Shown here: positions 43,717 through 54,200 of the stretch, piece by piece
Layout of the letters: every line of letters starts with the position of its first letter
Position numbering within the stretch: position 1 is the first letter of the stretch
Origin: Novakomyces olei
Taxonomy: Eukaryota; Ascomycota; Novakomycetes; Novakomycetales; Novakomycetaceae
NCBI GenBank assembly: GCA_016906335.1
Contig: JADEYG010000001.1
Location: forward strand, 1,178,001-1,242,000
DNA length: 64,000 nucleotides
Direction: 5' to 3'
Notes under the pieces: generated by a model
Seen by the model: the letters and a program-made list of their open reading frames with translations, nothing else
What the model was told of the DNA's origin: nothing
Databases searched by the model: none
Program-made: the position numbers and the translations under genes

Positions 43717-44120
43717 TAGACCAGTCCTGTTCTCTCAACGTCGCTATGAATTGGCCAAAAGGTTTTTATTTTTAAGCTAATTTGTCCCGTGCTGAGGGAT
43801 TGCGAACGCGCAGACAAATAAAATGTGGGTTGATAGATTGGCAAAAGACTAGGCTTACAATTCTTTGGCCGGCCTTCAGGGGCCAAGTGTGAAATCTGCG
43901 TTGAAAATGTGTTATGGATGACAATATAATGACGCACTCAAATATACAAAGTTCCTTGTATATTATCGAATACGAAATAAGCGTTGGCAGAGCTTACAGA
44001 AAAAGCTTTCAGGAATGATAGCGGCTATAAATGCTCTGCCTATTCTTGAGCCTAATGCAACATTGAAAATGTGACAAAGTTACGTAGAGCTTGAGCAGAA
44101 ATTTGGTTGAACGGATACTA

Positions 44121-44180
44121 TTCATCGTTCGAGTTCTAGTTCATCGTTCGAGTTCTAATTCATCGTTCGAGTTCTAATTC
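44121..44180. repeat. 19-bp tandem triplication
   Basis: Three copies of TTCATCGTTCGAGTTCTAA (first ends G). The GTTCGAGTTC core resembles a tRNA B box, but no tRNA can be folded here. Confidence 0.9.
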
Positions 44181-44217
44181 AATCGATTCGGCTACTAATG
44201 ACTTGGTCGTTCCTAAG

Positions 44218-45152
44218 AAAAGGAAAGCTCTAAGCCTTTTGATTCCGTTTTAAAAGCAGGAAGAAGCAAGCCAATTATTCCTGGCGGAAGCCGCCTAATT
44301 GATGGAGGATTCTCTAAAGTAAAACTCGGTAATCGGATTGGAATAAGACAGTAGTCTATGCGGAAGACGTCGATTTGAAGGAGAACGGATGTTGCGATGA
44401 TTCAAACAAAAAGAGAGTTTCAAGCAGTACGTGAAGGACTTGAGTCGAGAAGAAAAAGGTTTAAGCCGACTTGCCAGGCGACTTGTTTGTTAGGAATTGT
44501 TTGTTCTCCCGTTCCAAGCTTTACTTTTGACTTGAGGTATCTTCCCGTTACACAAAAATATTTGTTTTTCGTTAAAATTTTTTTTTTTTTGGGTAAAAAG
44601 GACCTGGTTTTAAAAAGCAGTTGCTACAGATTCGAGATCTGTTTTACAGCCTCGTCAGGAAGAGTGACGATTGAGCAAAGGGCGTTTCATTTTGATTTCA
44701 TTTTGTTGTTTTCTGGATTTTCTAAATTGGTGCATACTTTATGGATGAATTTTTATGTTGCATTCTATTGGGTTCTGCGTTATTTCTGTCAGAAAGTGCA
44801 TTCAACCCGAAACCAAGGGCGATTTTTATTGTTTCAGATTCTAGTATCTCTTGATTAATAAATTAACGTGACTTCTATTAATTTATACAAATCAGTTCAA
44901 GCATCAGACAAAACCTACGCAGCTTTTCAACTTGGGACTGGTTCACTAATACCTTTTTCCAACAAGAAGGCAGTTTGGCTCATTGAGCTGGACTGTTTGG
45001 AAGAGTGGCTGCAAGAACAAAAATGGTAGTTTGAGTCGTTTGTGTGGCACTTTACGCACATTTGATATAGGAAATCCATGACAATCGATCGTATGGAACG
45101 AGGTCTATACCTGGAAAGAGCTGTACAATCTGTAATGAATCTTTGGCATTAG
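44218..45152 (+). CDS. Cryptic intron-rich gene, function unknown (5' end unresolved, possible BRCT-like C-terminus)
   Basis: No long frame marks this gene, but seven short exons keep one reading frame through GT-AG introns: 44218-44350, 44418-44484, 44537-44570, 44601-44663, 44793-44843, 44896-45025 and 45071-45152. Together they give about 186 residues and a stop. Readable pieces are PFDSVLKAGRSKPIIPGG, FKQYVKDLSREEKGLSRLAR, SSRYTKIFVFRPGFKKQLLQ, AIFIVSDSIQASDKTYAAFQ, LIPFSNKKAVWLIELDCLEE and the tail DRMERGLYLERAVQSVMNLW. The alternation of strands and helices, with a Trp-rich last segment, is weakly reminiscent of a BRCT domain; I cannot name a family. Two donors (GTTTGT, GTTAAA) and the 30-nt intron 44571-44600 are non-standard, so a decaying copy is also possible. 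The true start lies upstream. Confidence 0.45.
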
Positions 45153-45666
45153 AAATTCAAAATATTTTGATAAAAATCTTTTAATAATTTTACAATTTGA
45201 TACCAAATTTTGAACAAAAAGGCTCCATCGTTCAATTCTCAGCGCGAATATCTAGGGCCGACTTTTTTTTCGCGATATTGCAAACGAACAGCCATTTAGG
45301 CTAAAAAACCTCGGACAATAAAAGTCAATTCATCGGTATATACAGCGTTACTACAGATTAATTGTTGAGAAGAACAAAAGAGTTCCCCATTAGATTTTCA
45401 ATACTGTACACTTCTCTGCGCTTTACACAAATTTTCCAACAATGACATGCAAGTACCGATTAGCGGTTGCTACAGTGTAAAATGATTTAAAACATATTTA
45501 AAACATATTTAAAACATATATGAAGTTTGTATAAAAAATATATAAAATATAAAAAATATTCACTATAAATACAAGCTGCATAGAATATACTATATACGCC
45601 CAATAGAATCAACGAGTGGCCCCCACAAACGCCCTGCCTTACCCATCCAATCTATGTAAGTGCACT
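45153..45666. other. 515-bp intergenic region upstream of PP4R2
   Basis: AT-rich with three AAAACATATTT repeats at 45488-45522. No exon seen. Confidence 0.45.
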
Positions 45667-46584
45667 ATGGACGTTGAGTACGGTACCTTAGGCAGCGCGC
45701 GTGTCGCGCTGAACGAGTACGCTCAGACGGGCGCTTCATCTGCCTGCGATTGGCCAAGTGTACTGGCGCTTATTTGCTCGTATATTTCTGCGGTAAGTTG
45801 CAGCTTTATCTCTTTGATTCTGACGTTTAAGAACGTGCGCGATCTAAATCAAGATGCAAATCTGGAGGAGCGATTGGACGAGGAGGTAAATCCGCAGACC
45901 GTCCCGAGTGACGAGCAAGGATCAGCCGACGAATCAGCTAAACACGCGTTATCCATTTTACGCACAAATTTCGTAGATCGGCCTCCTCATACTGTGCAAA
46001 GATTGGGAGAATTGGCACTGCGGCCTACGGACTTTTATAAAAATGCTACAAAGTATGTCCATGCAGTGTGGCGGTGCGTACTGGTCACCAGTTCGTCTCT
46101 CGATTTTGGTCAGACAGATAATGTGGGGGAAAAAAGTGGCAGCGACGACGATGACCTTGATAATTCGTATGGCCGTGTTTACCTCATCCCGTGGCTGGAG
46201 GACAATGACCGTGGCATACCTACTTCTTTTGAACCATTGGCTTCCAATCAAGGATTGGAGGGTCTGGACCCGGAACACGCTACCTCTGGAACACTGCCCT
46301 CAGATCCTATACCTGAAGAGCCTATAGAGCCTACACCCGAAGAGCCTGTACCTGAAGATCCTTTACCTGAAGAGCCTATAGGCACCCAAGGCCTTTCAGA
46401 CTCGTTTGAGAATTCAGAAGCTCTAAGAGAGATTCATTCAGAGACACTGAACGGGATGCACGTGGACGATCCATTGGAAAATGGTACTTTGACTACCGAA
46501 CAAAGGCCCCTTGTGACAGAAGGCGCCCTAATCGTCGAGCAAGATACGGGCTTGTCTATTGACGATGACGGTATACTGGGGTAG
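45667..46584 (+). CDS. PSY4: Protein phosphatase 4 regulatory subunit 2 (PSY4/PP4R2)
   Basis: Two exons (45667-45792 and 45832-46584) encode 292 residues; retaining the 39-nt intron would give 305. The conserved PP4R2 domain covers about residues 1-150: CDWPSVLALICSYI, a helix with VRDLNQDANLEERL, the signature FVDRPPHTVQRLGELALRP, then YKNATKYVHAVWRCVLVTSS. The C-terminal half is acidic and low-complexity, with an imperfect EEPIPEEP-type repeat around residues 215-240. PP4R2 targets the PP4 catalytic subunit, for example to phosphorylated histone H2A during recovery from DNA damage. The ATG at 45667 is chosen because the frame upstream lacks ATG. The small intron has no in-frame stop and is a multiple of three. 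Confidence 0.88.
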   Translation: MDVEYGTLGSARVALNEYAQTGASSACDWPSVLALICSYISAVSCSFISLILTFKNVRDLNQDANLEERLDEEVNPQTVPSDEQGSADESAKHALSILRTNFVDRPPHTVQRLGELALRPTDFYKNATKYVHAVWRCVLVTSSSLDFGQTDNVGEKSGSDDDDLDNSYGRVYLIPWLEDNDRGIPTSFEPLASNQGLEGLDPEHATSGTLPSDPIPEEPIEPTPEEPVPEDPLPEEPIGTQGLSDSFENSEALREIHSETLNGMHVDDPLENGTLTTEQRPLVTEGALIVEQDTGLSIDDDGILG

Positions 46585-46765
46585 AAGATCATTTAATCCT
46601 AACAATCGGATTATTACTACACGAACAGCGCTTGTACAAGCAAGGAAAACAACAGGCAAAAATAAAAATGGAATAAATCGGGAAAAAGAAAATTCAAAAA
46701 TAAAATTCAAAAACTTCACAATCAAGTCGAGCCGAGATGGGCAGATGTGGCAGTGACGACCGAGT

Positions 46766-49700
46766 TTAAAACACAAAATAATTGGTCGTTAGAGGAAGAG
46801 TGTGGCTCGGCTCGCACGTCATATGAACACTGTCTGCGAGTACTTTGTACGTTTCCGGATCAACGTGCATATCGGGTCGGTAGTCGTTCAAAAGCATAGA
46901 CTTTTTCGTGATATTACGGCAATTTTCAACGGCAACACACCGTTTCTTTAACCCATACTCGGCAGGCTTTTCACCGTCAATGGATGCACGAGACATGAAT
47001 GTAATCGAACGTTCAGGCACATTTGCTCCAAACATGGGCCGAATATATGTAGGTTCAACCGTTGGAATCGAGCCATTTGCATCGCCCATTACAGCGTGGG
47101 CTAAATAGTTAGCTCTATTTTCGTGGTTCCAAATTATTTTAAAATCATACTTATCATGCCGCCTTTAATGACCATCGAAGGTCGTGAACCGAAATTGAAC
47201 GGAGTCCAGAGCACGAGATCAGCAAATTTACCGACTTCAACGGATCCCAGAACGGAGGAGCATCCGTGTCCAATTGCTGGATTAATCGTATACTTTGCAA
47301 TATACCGTTTGACTCGATAATTGTCCACACCAGTACCTTCGTCTTGCGGCAAGAGGCCTCGTTGAACCTTGTTTTTATGGGCAGTTTTCCATGTTCGCAG
47401 AATCACTTCACCACACCGGCCCATTGCTTGTGAGTCTGAAGAAATCATACTGATTGCTCCCAAATCGTGCAAAACATCCTCTGCTGCGATTGTCTCTGCT
47501 CGAATACGCGATTCAGCAAACGCCACGTCTTCAGGAATATCACGTGACAGGTGGTGGCACACCATAAGCATGTCTTCAATTAGTTTTAGCATTTAAGGCT
47601 GTGGAGGCAACAGAAACAAATAAAGAATGGCATGGCAAAGATCAAAGAAATTTCCAAATAAAGTATGGATAAAAACTCGGCAAAAAAACAAAAGTAAAAA
47701 TGTGGAGATAAAGTCAAATTAAACGCCAGAGAATCCAAAAAAAAGCAATATTTATACCCAAATGCTCGTCCAGAGTATTCGATGTGTATGGCCGGGTAGG
47801 ATTTGTGCTCGAGGGCAAAACATTTTCTGTGCCTACTACGGAGATAATATCAGGAGCGTGTCCTCCTCCAGCGCCCTCAGTGTGATAAGTATGAATAGTA
47901 CGGCCTTTAAAAGCGTTCACCGTGCCTTCAACGTAGGATGACTCGTTCAGTGTGTCTGTGTGAATAAGGCACTGCACGTCATAATCATCACACACGCTTA
48001 GAATATTAGTATGTTTAATTAAAGTTATTTCACTCGTTGTTCAATTTGATATTTCTTCCGTCCTTGTTATTCATTTCTATTCGTTTTCATTTGAAAGTTA
48101 TCGTTTCTTTTATTATATATATATTTTCTGTTGTACCTCAAACAATTGTCGATAGCAGCAGGAGTACTGCCCCAGTCTTCGTGCAATTTCAATCCACAAA
48201 CTCCCGCTTTAATTTGCTCTTCAAGTGCAACTTTATCGCCACTATCATTACCCTTACCAGTAAGACCAACGTTGATGGGGAATTCGTCGAGACTTTGCAG
48301 CATGCCTTTTATTATATCCGGCGAGGGTGTGCAAGTGGTCGCATTCGTGCCTGTACTTGGCCCTGTGCCACCACCGAGGATTGATGTTACACCACTCGTC
48401 AGAAGCTCGTTAATCTGTTGTGGACAAATAAAATGGACGTGTGTATCAAAGCCACCAGCTGTTACAATTTTGCCCTCTGCTGCTATTACATCAGTAGAGC
48501 TGCCGATTACCATGCCAGGTGTGACTCCGTCCATGACGTCAGGGTTTCCTGCCTTGCCAATACCCGATATGAATCCGTTCTTGATACCAATGTCCGCCTA
48601 AAATTAGTATTTGCATCGATATCAAAGAAGCAAATTGAAAAAAAAAAATAGAAAATAAAAAAAAATAGAAAAAGGCGAGAAAATCAGAATTGGCCTAAAT
48701 TCAAATCAAACTTATGGAAGAATGCAAAATAAATTGGCTTAGAGCAACTAAACAACGGCAACCCACCTTGTAAATACCGGAATAATCAATCACAAGAGCA
48801 TTAATTATGGCTGTGTCGAGCGTATCCTCTGCAGACCAGCCACTTGCTTGCCCCATGCCGTCTCTCACTACTTTGCCTCCACCAAAAGTACATTCGTCGC
48901 CATATGTAGTCCGATCACTCTCGACGCGCACCCACAGCGCGGTATCACCAAGACGGATTCGATCACCAACCGTTGGTCCGTACATCTGAGCATAGTCTGA
49001 ACGACTGATCGTAAAAGGTCGGAGTGATTTGGCAGAAATTTCTGGTGCGGGTGTATGGTGGAAATTTTCTGCCACCAGTTTGCTCACAATACGGTTTACA
49101 CGGGCCTTGGAAACGGGACCTGAAGCAAGAGCGTTGCCCCCGGAAATGATCAGTTTCCCTCCAATCGGGACGAGCGTCACTGTCTTTGTTACGCCAGGCT
49201 CAAAGCGCACTGCTGTTCCAGCCGCGAGATCCAGGCGCCGTCCGTAAGCCTGCACACGATCAAAGTCCAAAGCACCGTTTGTTTCAATAAAGTGGTAATG
49301 CGATCCGATCTTTGATTAGATCATTTAGAAAAGAAACAAAGAAACGAGTAAATAATGAATGAATGAAAATGAATGACAAAAAGGTAATTTGAAATGGGGA
49401 AGGCCAGCTGTGTCTAGCAACAAAAATAATATTCTGCAAAAGGCATATTAAAGGCAAACTTGTAAAATTTGAAGTAGATAGTTTCAGTCTGTAAAAGGTG
49501 TCATACCTGTATCGGACGATCGCCTCGATTAACGACTTTCAATTGAATTCGTGGGCGGCCTTTATTGATTTCAATTGCATCCGCATCGTCCACAATAACG
49601 GCGCCCGGTTGGGCGTCTGGCAGGTACAGAGTGTCATCATCAAGCGGAAACTTTTCATTATCTGGAATCTGGAAAAAGCTGCCGTACAAAGCCAATTCGA

Positions 49701-50102
49701 GATCACCGTCAACTGTAGCAATAGGCTGGTGAATTGTGACCAAATACTAGGCATTAGCAACCACTGCATGATGTTAATTGAATTAAATTAGCGCTTACCG
49801 AGCCATCAGGAAAAGTGCCTTCAACCATAAGTTCATGCAGTCCATCAACTACTGCCGGCTGTATGTTAGCTTTGTTTTACGAATTGACTTACCAAGACAT
49901 GGCGTTTGCCAAGCATACGTTTGCCGAGATCCATAAGTTGCGCAACTGTGTGGCGACCATCGCGAATAAGTTCATGCAATTGTGAGGCAATAAGGCACCG
50001 TGCTTCTTCCAGATTTAGCCTGCAACCCCTTGCCAATCTTTTTTGGGCAAGAACACCCAGCTGGTGCGTGAGCAACTTGTCTACTTCGCGCGGCTGCAAC
50101 AT
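46766..50102 (-). CDS. URE1: Urease, single-chain nickel enzyme
   Basis: Eight exons (50102-49893, 49858-49799, 49746-49507, 49309-48767, 48597-48137, 47996-47758, 47573-47151, 47100-46766) join in frame to 836 residues, the standard fungal urease length. The order gamma-beta-alpha is fused in one chain. [16 protein letters not shown] opens the gamma part, FPDGS...[13 protein letters not shown] the beta part, and [20 protein letters not shown] the alpha part. Active-site elements are THVHF, the carbamylated Lys in [33 protein letters not shown] and the flap MVCHHLSRD. The enzyme hydrolyses urea to ammonia and carbamate in the cytosol and needs nickel accessory proteins not found here. Introns range from 34 to 197 nt; the first is only 34 nt. 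The gene looks intact. Confidence 0.97.
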
Positions 50103-51230
50103 TTCCGTCCGCGTGTTGTGTGATTGGATATAACTGCTGTTCCGATATAGTTTAGTGCAGGTACACTAAGACACGTACCCGACTTGAGATCAAAAGATCA
50201 TTTAAATTTTATAGTGCCATTCTACAAAGCTAAAAAACGAGCCATTGACTTGATTCTGCAACTATATTTGACTTGAACTATCGAACAAAGCGGAACGCCG
50301 TCCTACCCCAATACCCACAATCAAAAAGATTTAATGAAACGCGGAGATAGATACCGATTTCATGTCACATTCTTTTAGATACGCACCATTTTCGCTATAC
50401 GTTCAAGCTATAACCCTAACTAACCCTGATGCCCTTAAACTCTGGAACCCTGATTATTTATATAGGTTCGCGAAGGATGCCTAAACTGGGGGGACCGTAT
50501 TTATGAATGGAGATTGCGCGTCCAAGTCTTTATTCTTGAATATTCATTGATGATGCGCTTCTTTGGCCTTGCCTTTCTAATTTTTTTTTCCAAAAGAGCA
50601 CATTTAAGGATTAAGAGAGTTCAAAATTCTGACGCCTTGAAATTGTTTCCGAAACGTAAATATCAGCTTAAATGAATTAATAGCGATTTATTTAAAAAGC
50701 ATTTTACTTTGGGCTCCTATTCCACCTAAAAATAAGACTAAGCATTTATTATTACACCGTAATTAAAGATTTGGCATACAAATATTTATCATAGCAAAAA
50801 GTAATGCAACTGATCTGACTTAAGATGACACACACGACAAAGCACAAAGCAAAACGAATCAATTCTTGTACGCGCAAAGTCGAGCCGCCCACGTTAGCCG
50901 ACTTGTAAAAGTACCGAACTTTTTGGTCCAATATATTTATTTATTAACAGATGCACCGATGAACCAATATTATACACAAGTAATGTTGTAAGCCAAATTA
51001 TGACAAGAACAGGGTTTTCTGCGAAGAGTATTTGATCCTTTTGAAAGCCGTAAAAATACTGATCTCTCAAAAGCACAGACGGACGCCTTTGGCGACGGAG
51101 TCGGTTTAGCAGTACAAGTTTTGTTTCAAAGAAAACTTACGTTTCGCCAAAACCAAAGACGGATCAACTCAAAAACAAGAAGCAAAAACATTATTAGCGC
51201 GGCGGATCGTGCGCGCACGACTCTTGCGCC
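50103..51230. other. 1.1 kb divergent intergenic region between urease and RPB1
   Basis: Holds the promoters of both genes and a telobox-like pair at 50411-50428. No exon or RNA gene recognised. Confidence 0.5.
50411..50428. promoter_or_regulatory. Telobox-like pair upstream of urease/RPB1
   Basis: TAACCCTAACTAACCCTG, 310 bp before the urease ATG and about 800 bp before RPB1. Role inferred. Confidence 0.5.
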
Positions 51231-54200
51231 ATGTCGGGCGTTCAGGTGTGCTTAATCGCTTGCATACGACTTTACACATAAATGACTAACCTTTCAAAGT
51301 TCGCACCGTCCTCCGTGCCGCTGCGGCGTATTGAGGAGATCCAGTTCGGGATCTTGTCACCTCAAGAGATCCGCGCCATGAGTGTCGCAAAGATCGAGGT
51401 GTGTTCTTTCAACGAACAAGCGCGCGTTTGCGTGTAAATGTGTAAAGAAAGTCTTTATTAACAATGTTACAGTATCCCGAGACCATGGACGAATCACAGC
51501 GGCCGCGTATTGGTGGACTGCTCGATCCTCGGCTGGGCAGTATCGACCGCAACTTTAAGTGCCAAACCGTATGCTCTCTCTCAATAAAAATAATCTTGTT
51601 TTGTCAAAGTCTTTTTTTTTCACATAGAAGTTTTCACGGCTTTTCTTTTGTATTGTTTCTTGACTAAAAAATTTCATTTAAAGTGTGGCGAAGGCATGCA
51701 AGAATGTCCTGGGCATTTTGGCCATATTGACTTGGCAAAACCAGTATTTCATATCGGGTTTCTCGGTAAAGTCATCAAAATTCTGCAATGTGTTTGCTGG
51801 AATTGTGGAAAATTGAAGGTCGATGAGGATAATCCTCAAATGAAATTAGCTCTTCGTCTACGAGACCCGCGACGCCGACTCTTGGCTGTTTGGAATATCT
51901 GCAAGTCAAAGATGTTATGCGAAGTATCGGGCAACAAGGATGAAGGAGGCTCATCGCACGGGGGCTGCGGTAATCCTCAGCCAGTCATCCGCCGTGATGG
52001 TTTGCGTCTTTGGGGCAGTTGGAAGCGTTCAAAAGACGAGTCGGATCAGCCCGATCGTCGCCTGCTTCCGGCTATTGACGTGCACAGCGTGCTGAAGCAT
52101 ATCTCTATGCATGATATGTTTTTGATGGGTCTGAGTGAAGATTATGCTCCTCCCGACTCGATGATTATTACGGTGCTGCCCGTACCACCGCCTGCTGTCA
52201 GACCCAGCATTTCTGTCGACGGAAGCTCTCGGGGGGAGGACGATTTAACTCACAAACTGTCCGATATTATCAAAGCGAATGCCGCCTTACGTAGATGTGA
52301 TCTGGAAGGCGCTCCTGCCCATGTTGTAAATGAGTATGAGCAGTTGCTACAGTTTCATGTGGCTACGTACATGGACAATGATATAGCCGGTCAACCACAA
52401 GCTCTACAAAAATCAGGAAGGCCGCTCAAGTCTATTCGAGCACGGCTCAAGGGCAAAGAAGGCCGTTTGCGTGGAAATCTTATGGGTAAACGTGTCGATT
52501 TTTCAGCCCGTACAGTTATTACTGGCGACCCTATATTAGGGTTAGACGAGGTTGGTGTACCTCGCAGTATTGCAAGGACTCTTACATACCCGGAAGCCGT
52601 AACGCCTTTTAACATTCAGTTTTTGCAGGAACTTGTACGCAATGGTCCCAATGAGCATCCTGGTGCCAAGTACATTATCCGTGATACTGGTGAACGTATT
52701 GATTTACGTTACCATAAAAGAGCGGGTGATATTCCTTTACAGTACGGGTGGAAAGTAGAAAGACATCTTTTGGACGGTGATGTTGTCATTTTCAACCGGC
52801 AGCCGTCTTTGCACAAATTCTCCATGTTGGGGCATAAAGTGAGGATTTTACCTTATTCCACTTTTCGTATGAACTTGAGCTGTACGCCTCCGTATAATGC
52901 TGATTTTGATGGGGACGAAATGAACTTGCATGTGCCCCAATCAGAGGAAACAAAGGCAGAAATAAAGGAAATAGCTCTTGTGAGTAGGAACATTGTTTCC
53001 CCTCAATCAAACAAGCCTATTATGGGCGTTGTTCAGGATACGCTTACTGGTGTGAGAAAGATGACAAAACGTGATATTTTCCTGGACCGTGCAGCGATGA
53101 TGAACATACTTCTTTGGGTACCTGGATGGGATGGTCATCTTCCACCGCCTGCGATTATAAAGCCAAATCAGCTTTGGACAGGCAAGCAAGTTCTCAGTAT
53201 GGTTATTCCAAAAGGGATCAATCTTATCAGAGATGATGACAAGCAAACTCCGTGTCCGGAGAATGATAGTGGCATGTTTATCGAAAACGGTGAGATCATC
53301 TATGGTATTGTTGATAAAAAGACGGTAGGATCGTCACAGGGCGGTTTGGTTCATGTTATTTTTCGAGAGAAAGGCGGCCAAATTTGCACAGGATTCTTCA
53401 ATGGCATTCAGCTTGTTGTAAATTATTGGCTTTTACATAATGGATTTAGTATCGGCATTGGTGATACTATTGCCGATACCGCTACAATGCGTGACATCAC
53501 AAACACTGTAACGGAGGCCAAGGAGGCTGTGCAAAGGACCATTTTAGATGCCCAACGTAATAAGTTGCAGCCAGAACCGGGAATGACGTTGCGTGAATCG
53601 TTTGAGAGCAAAGTCAGCCGAATTTTGAATCAGGCTCGTGATACTGCAGGTAGATCTGCGGAAAAGTCGCTTAAAGATTCAAACAATGTCAAACAGATGG
53701 TGGCCTCTGGTGCAAAGGGGTCCTTTATCAATATTTCTCAAATGTCTGCATGTGTGGGTCAACAAATTGTGGAGGGGAAGCGTATTCCATTTGGATTCAA
53801 GTACCGAACGCTCCCACACTTTACCAAGGACGATTATTCTCCAGAATCCCGCGGATTTATTGAGAATTCGTACCTACGTGGGCTCACACCACAAGAATTC
53901 TTTTTCCACGCTATGGCGGGGCGAGAGGGTTTGATTGATACTGCTGTAAAGACGGCAGAAACCGGGTATATTCAGCGCCGTCTTGTAAAGGCCATGGAGG
54001 ACGTTATGGTCAAATATGATGGTACTGTCCGCAATTCCCTCGGCGAAATTTTACAGTTTGCCTATGGTGAAGATGGGCTTGATGGCGCTACTGTGGAATA
54101 CCAGACCTTTGATAGTCTTCGCATGTCTAACGCGGCGTTTGAAAAACGATACAAGATTGACTTGATGGAAGATAAAGAGTTTTCACGTCTACTCGATGAG

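Larger units (their letters stand above)
43460..44217. other. Intergenic region upstream of IPK1 and of the cryptic gene
   Basis: Contains telobox-like units at 43594-43613, a telobox palindrome at 43692-43716 and a 19-bp triplication at 44121-44180. Short open frames between 43914 and 44110 may include 5' exons of the cryptic gene, but I could not establish a start codon. Confidence 0.5.

Noticed and set aside
44121-44180. tRNA gene suggested by GTTCGAGTTC
   Set aside because: The core is tandemly triplicated, and no A box or cloverleaf can be formed around it.
44397-44858. A 153-codon continuous plus-strand frame
   Set aside because: Its start is arbitrary, it is Phe/Leu-rich without domain features, and the spliced model in other frames gives a coherent protein ending at 45152.
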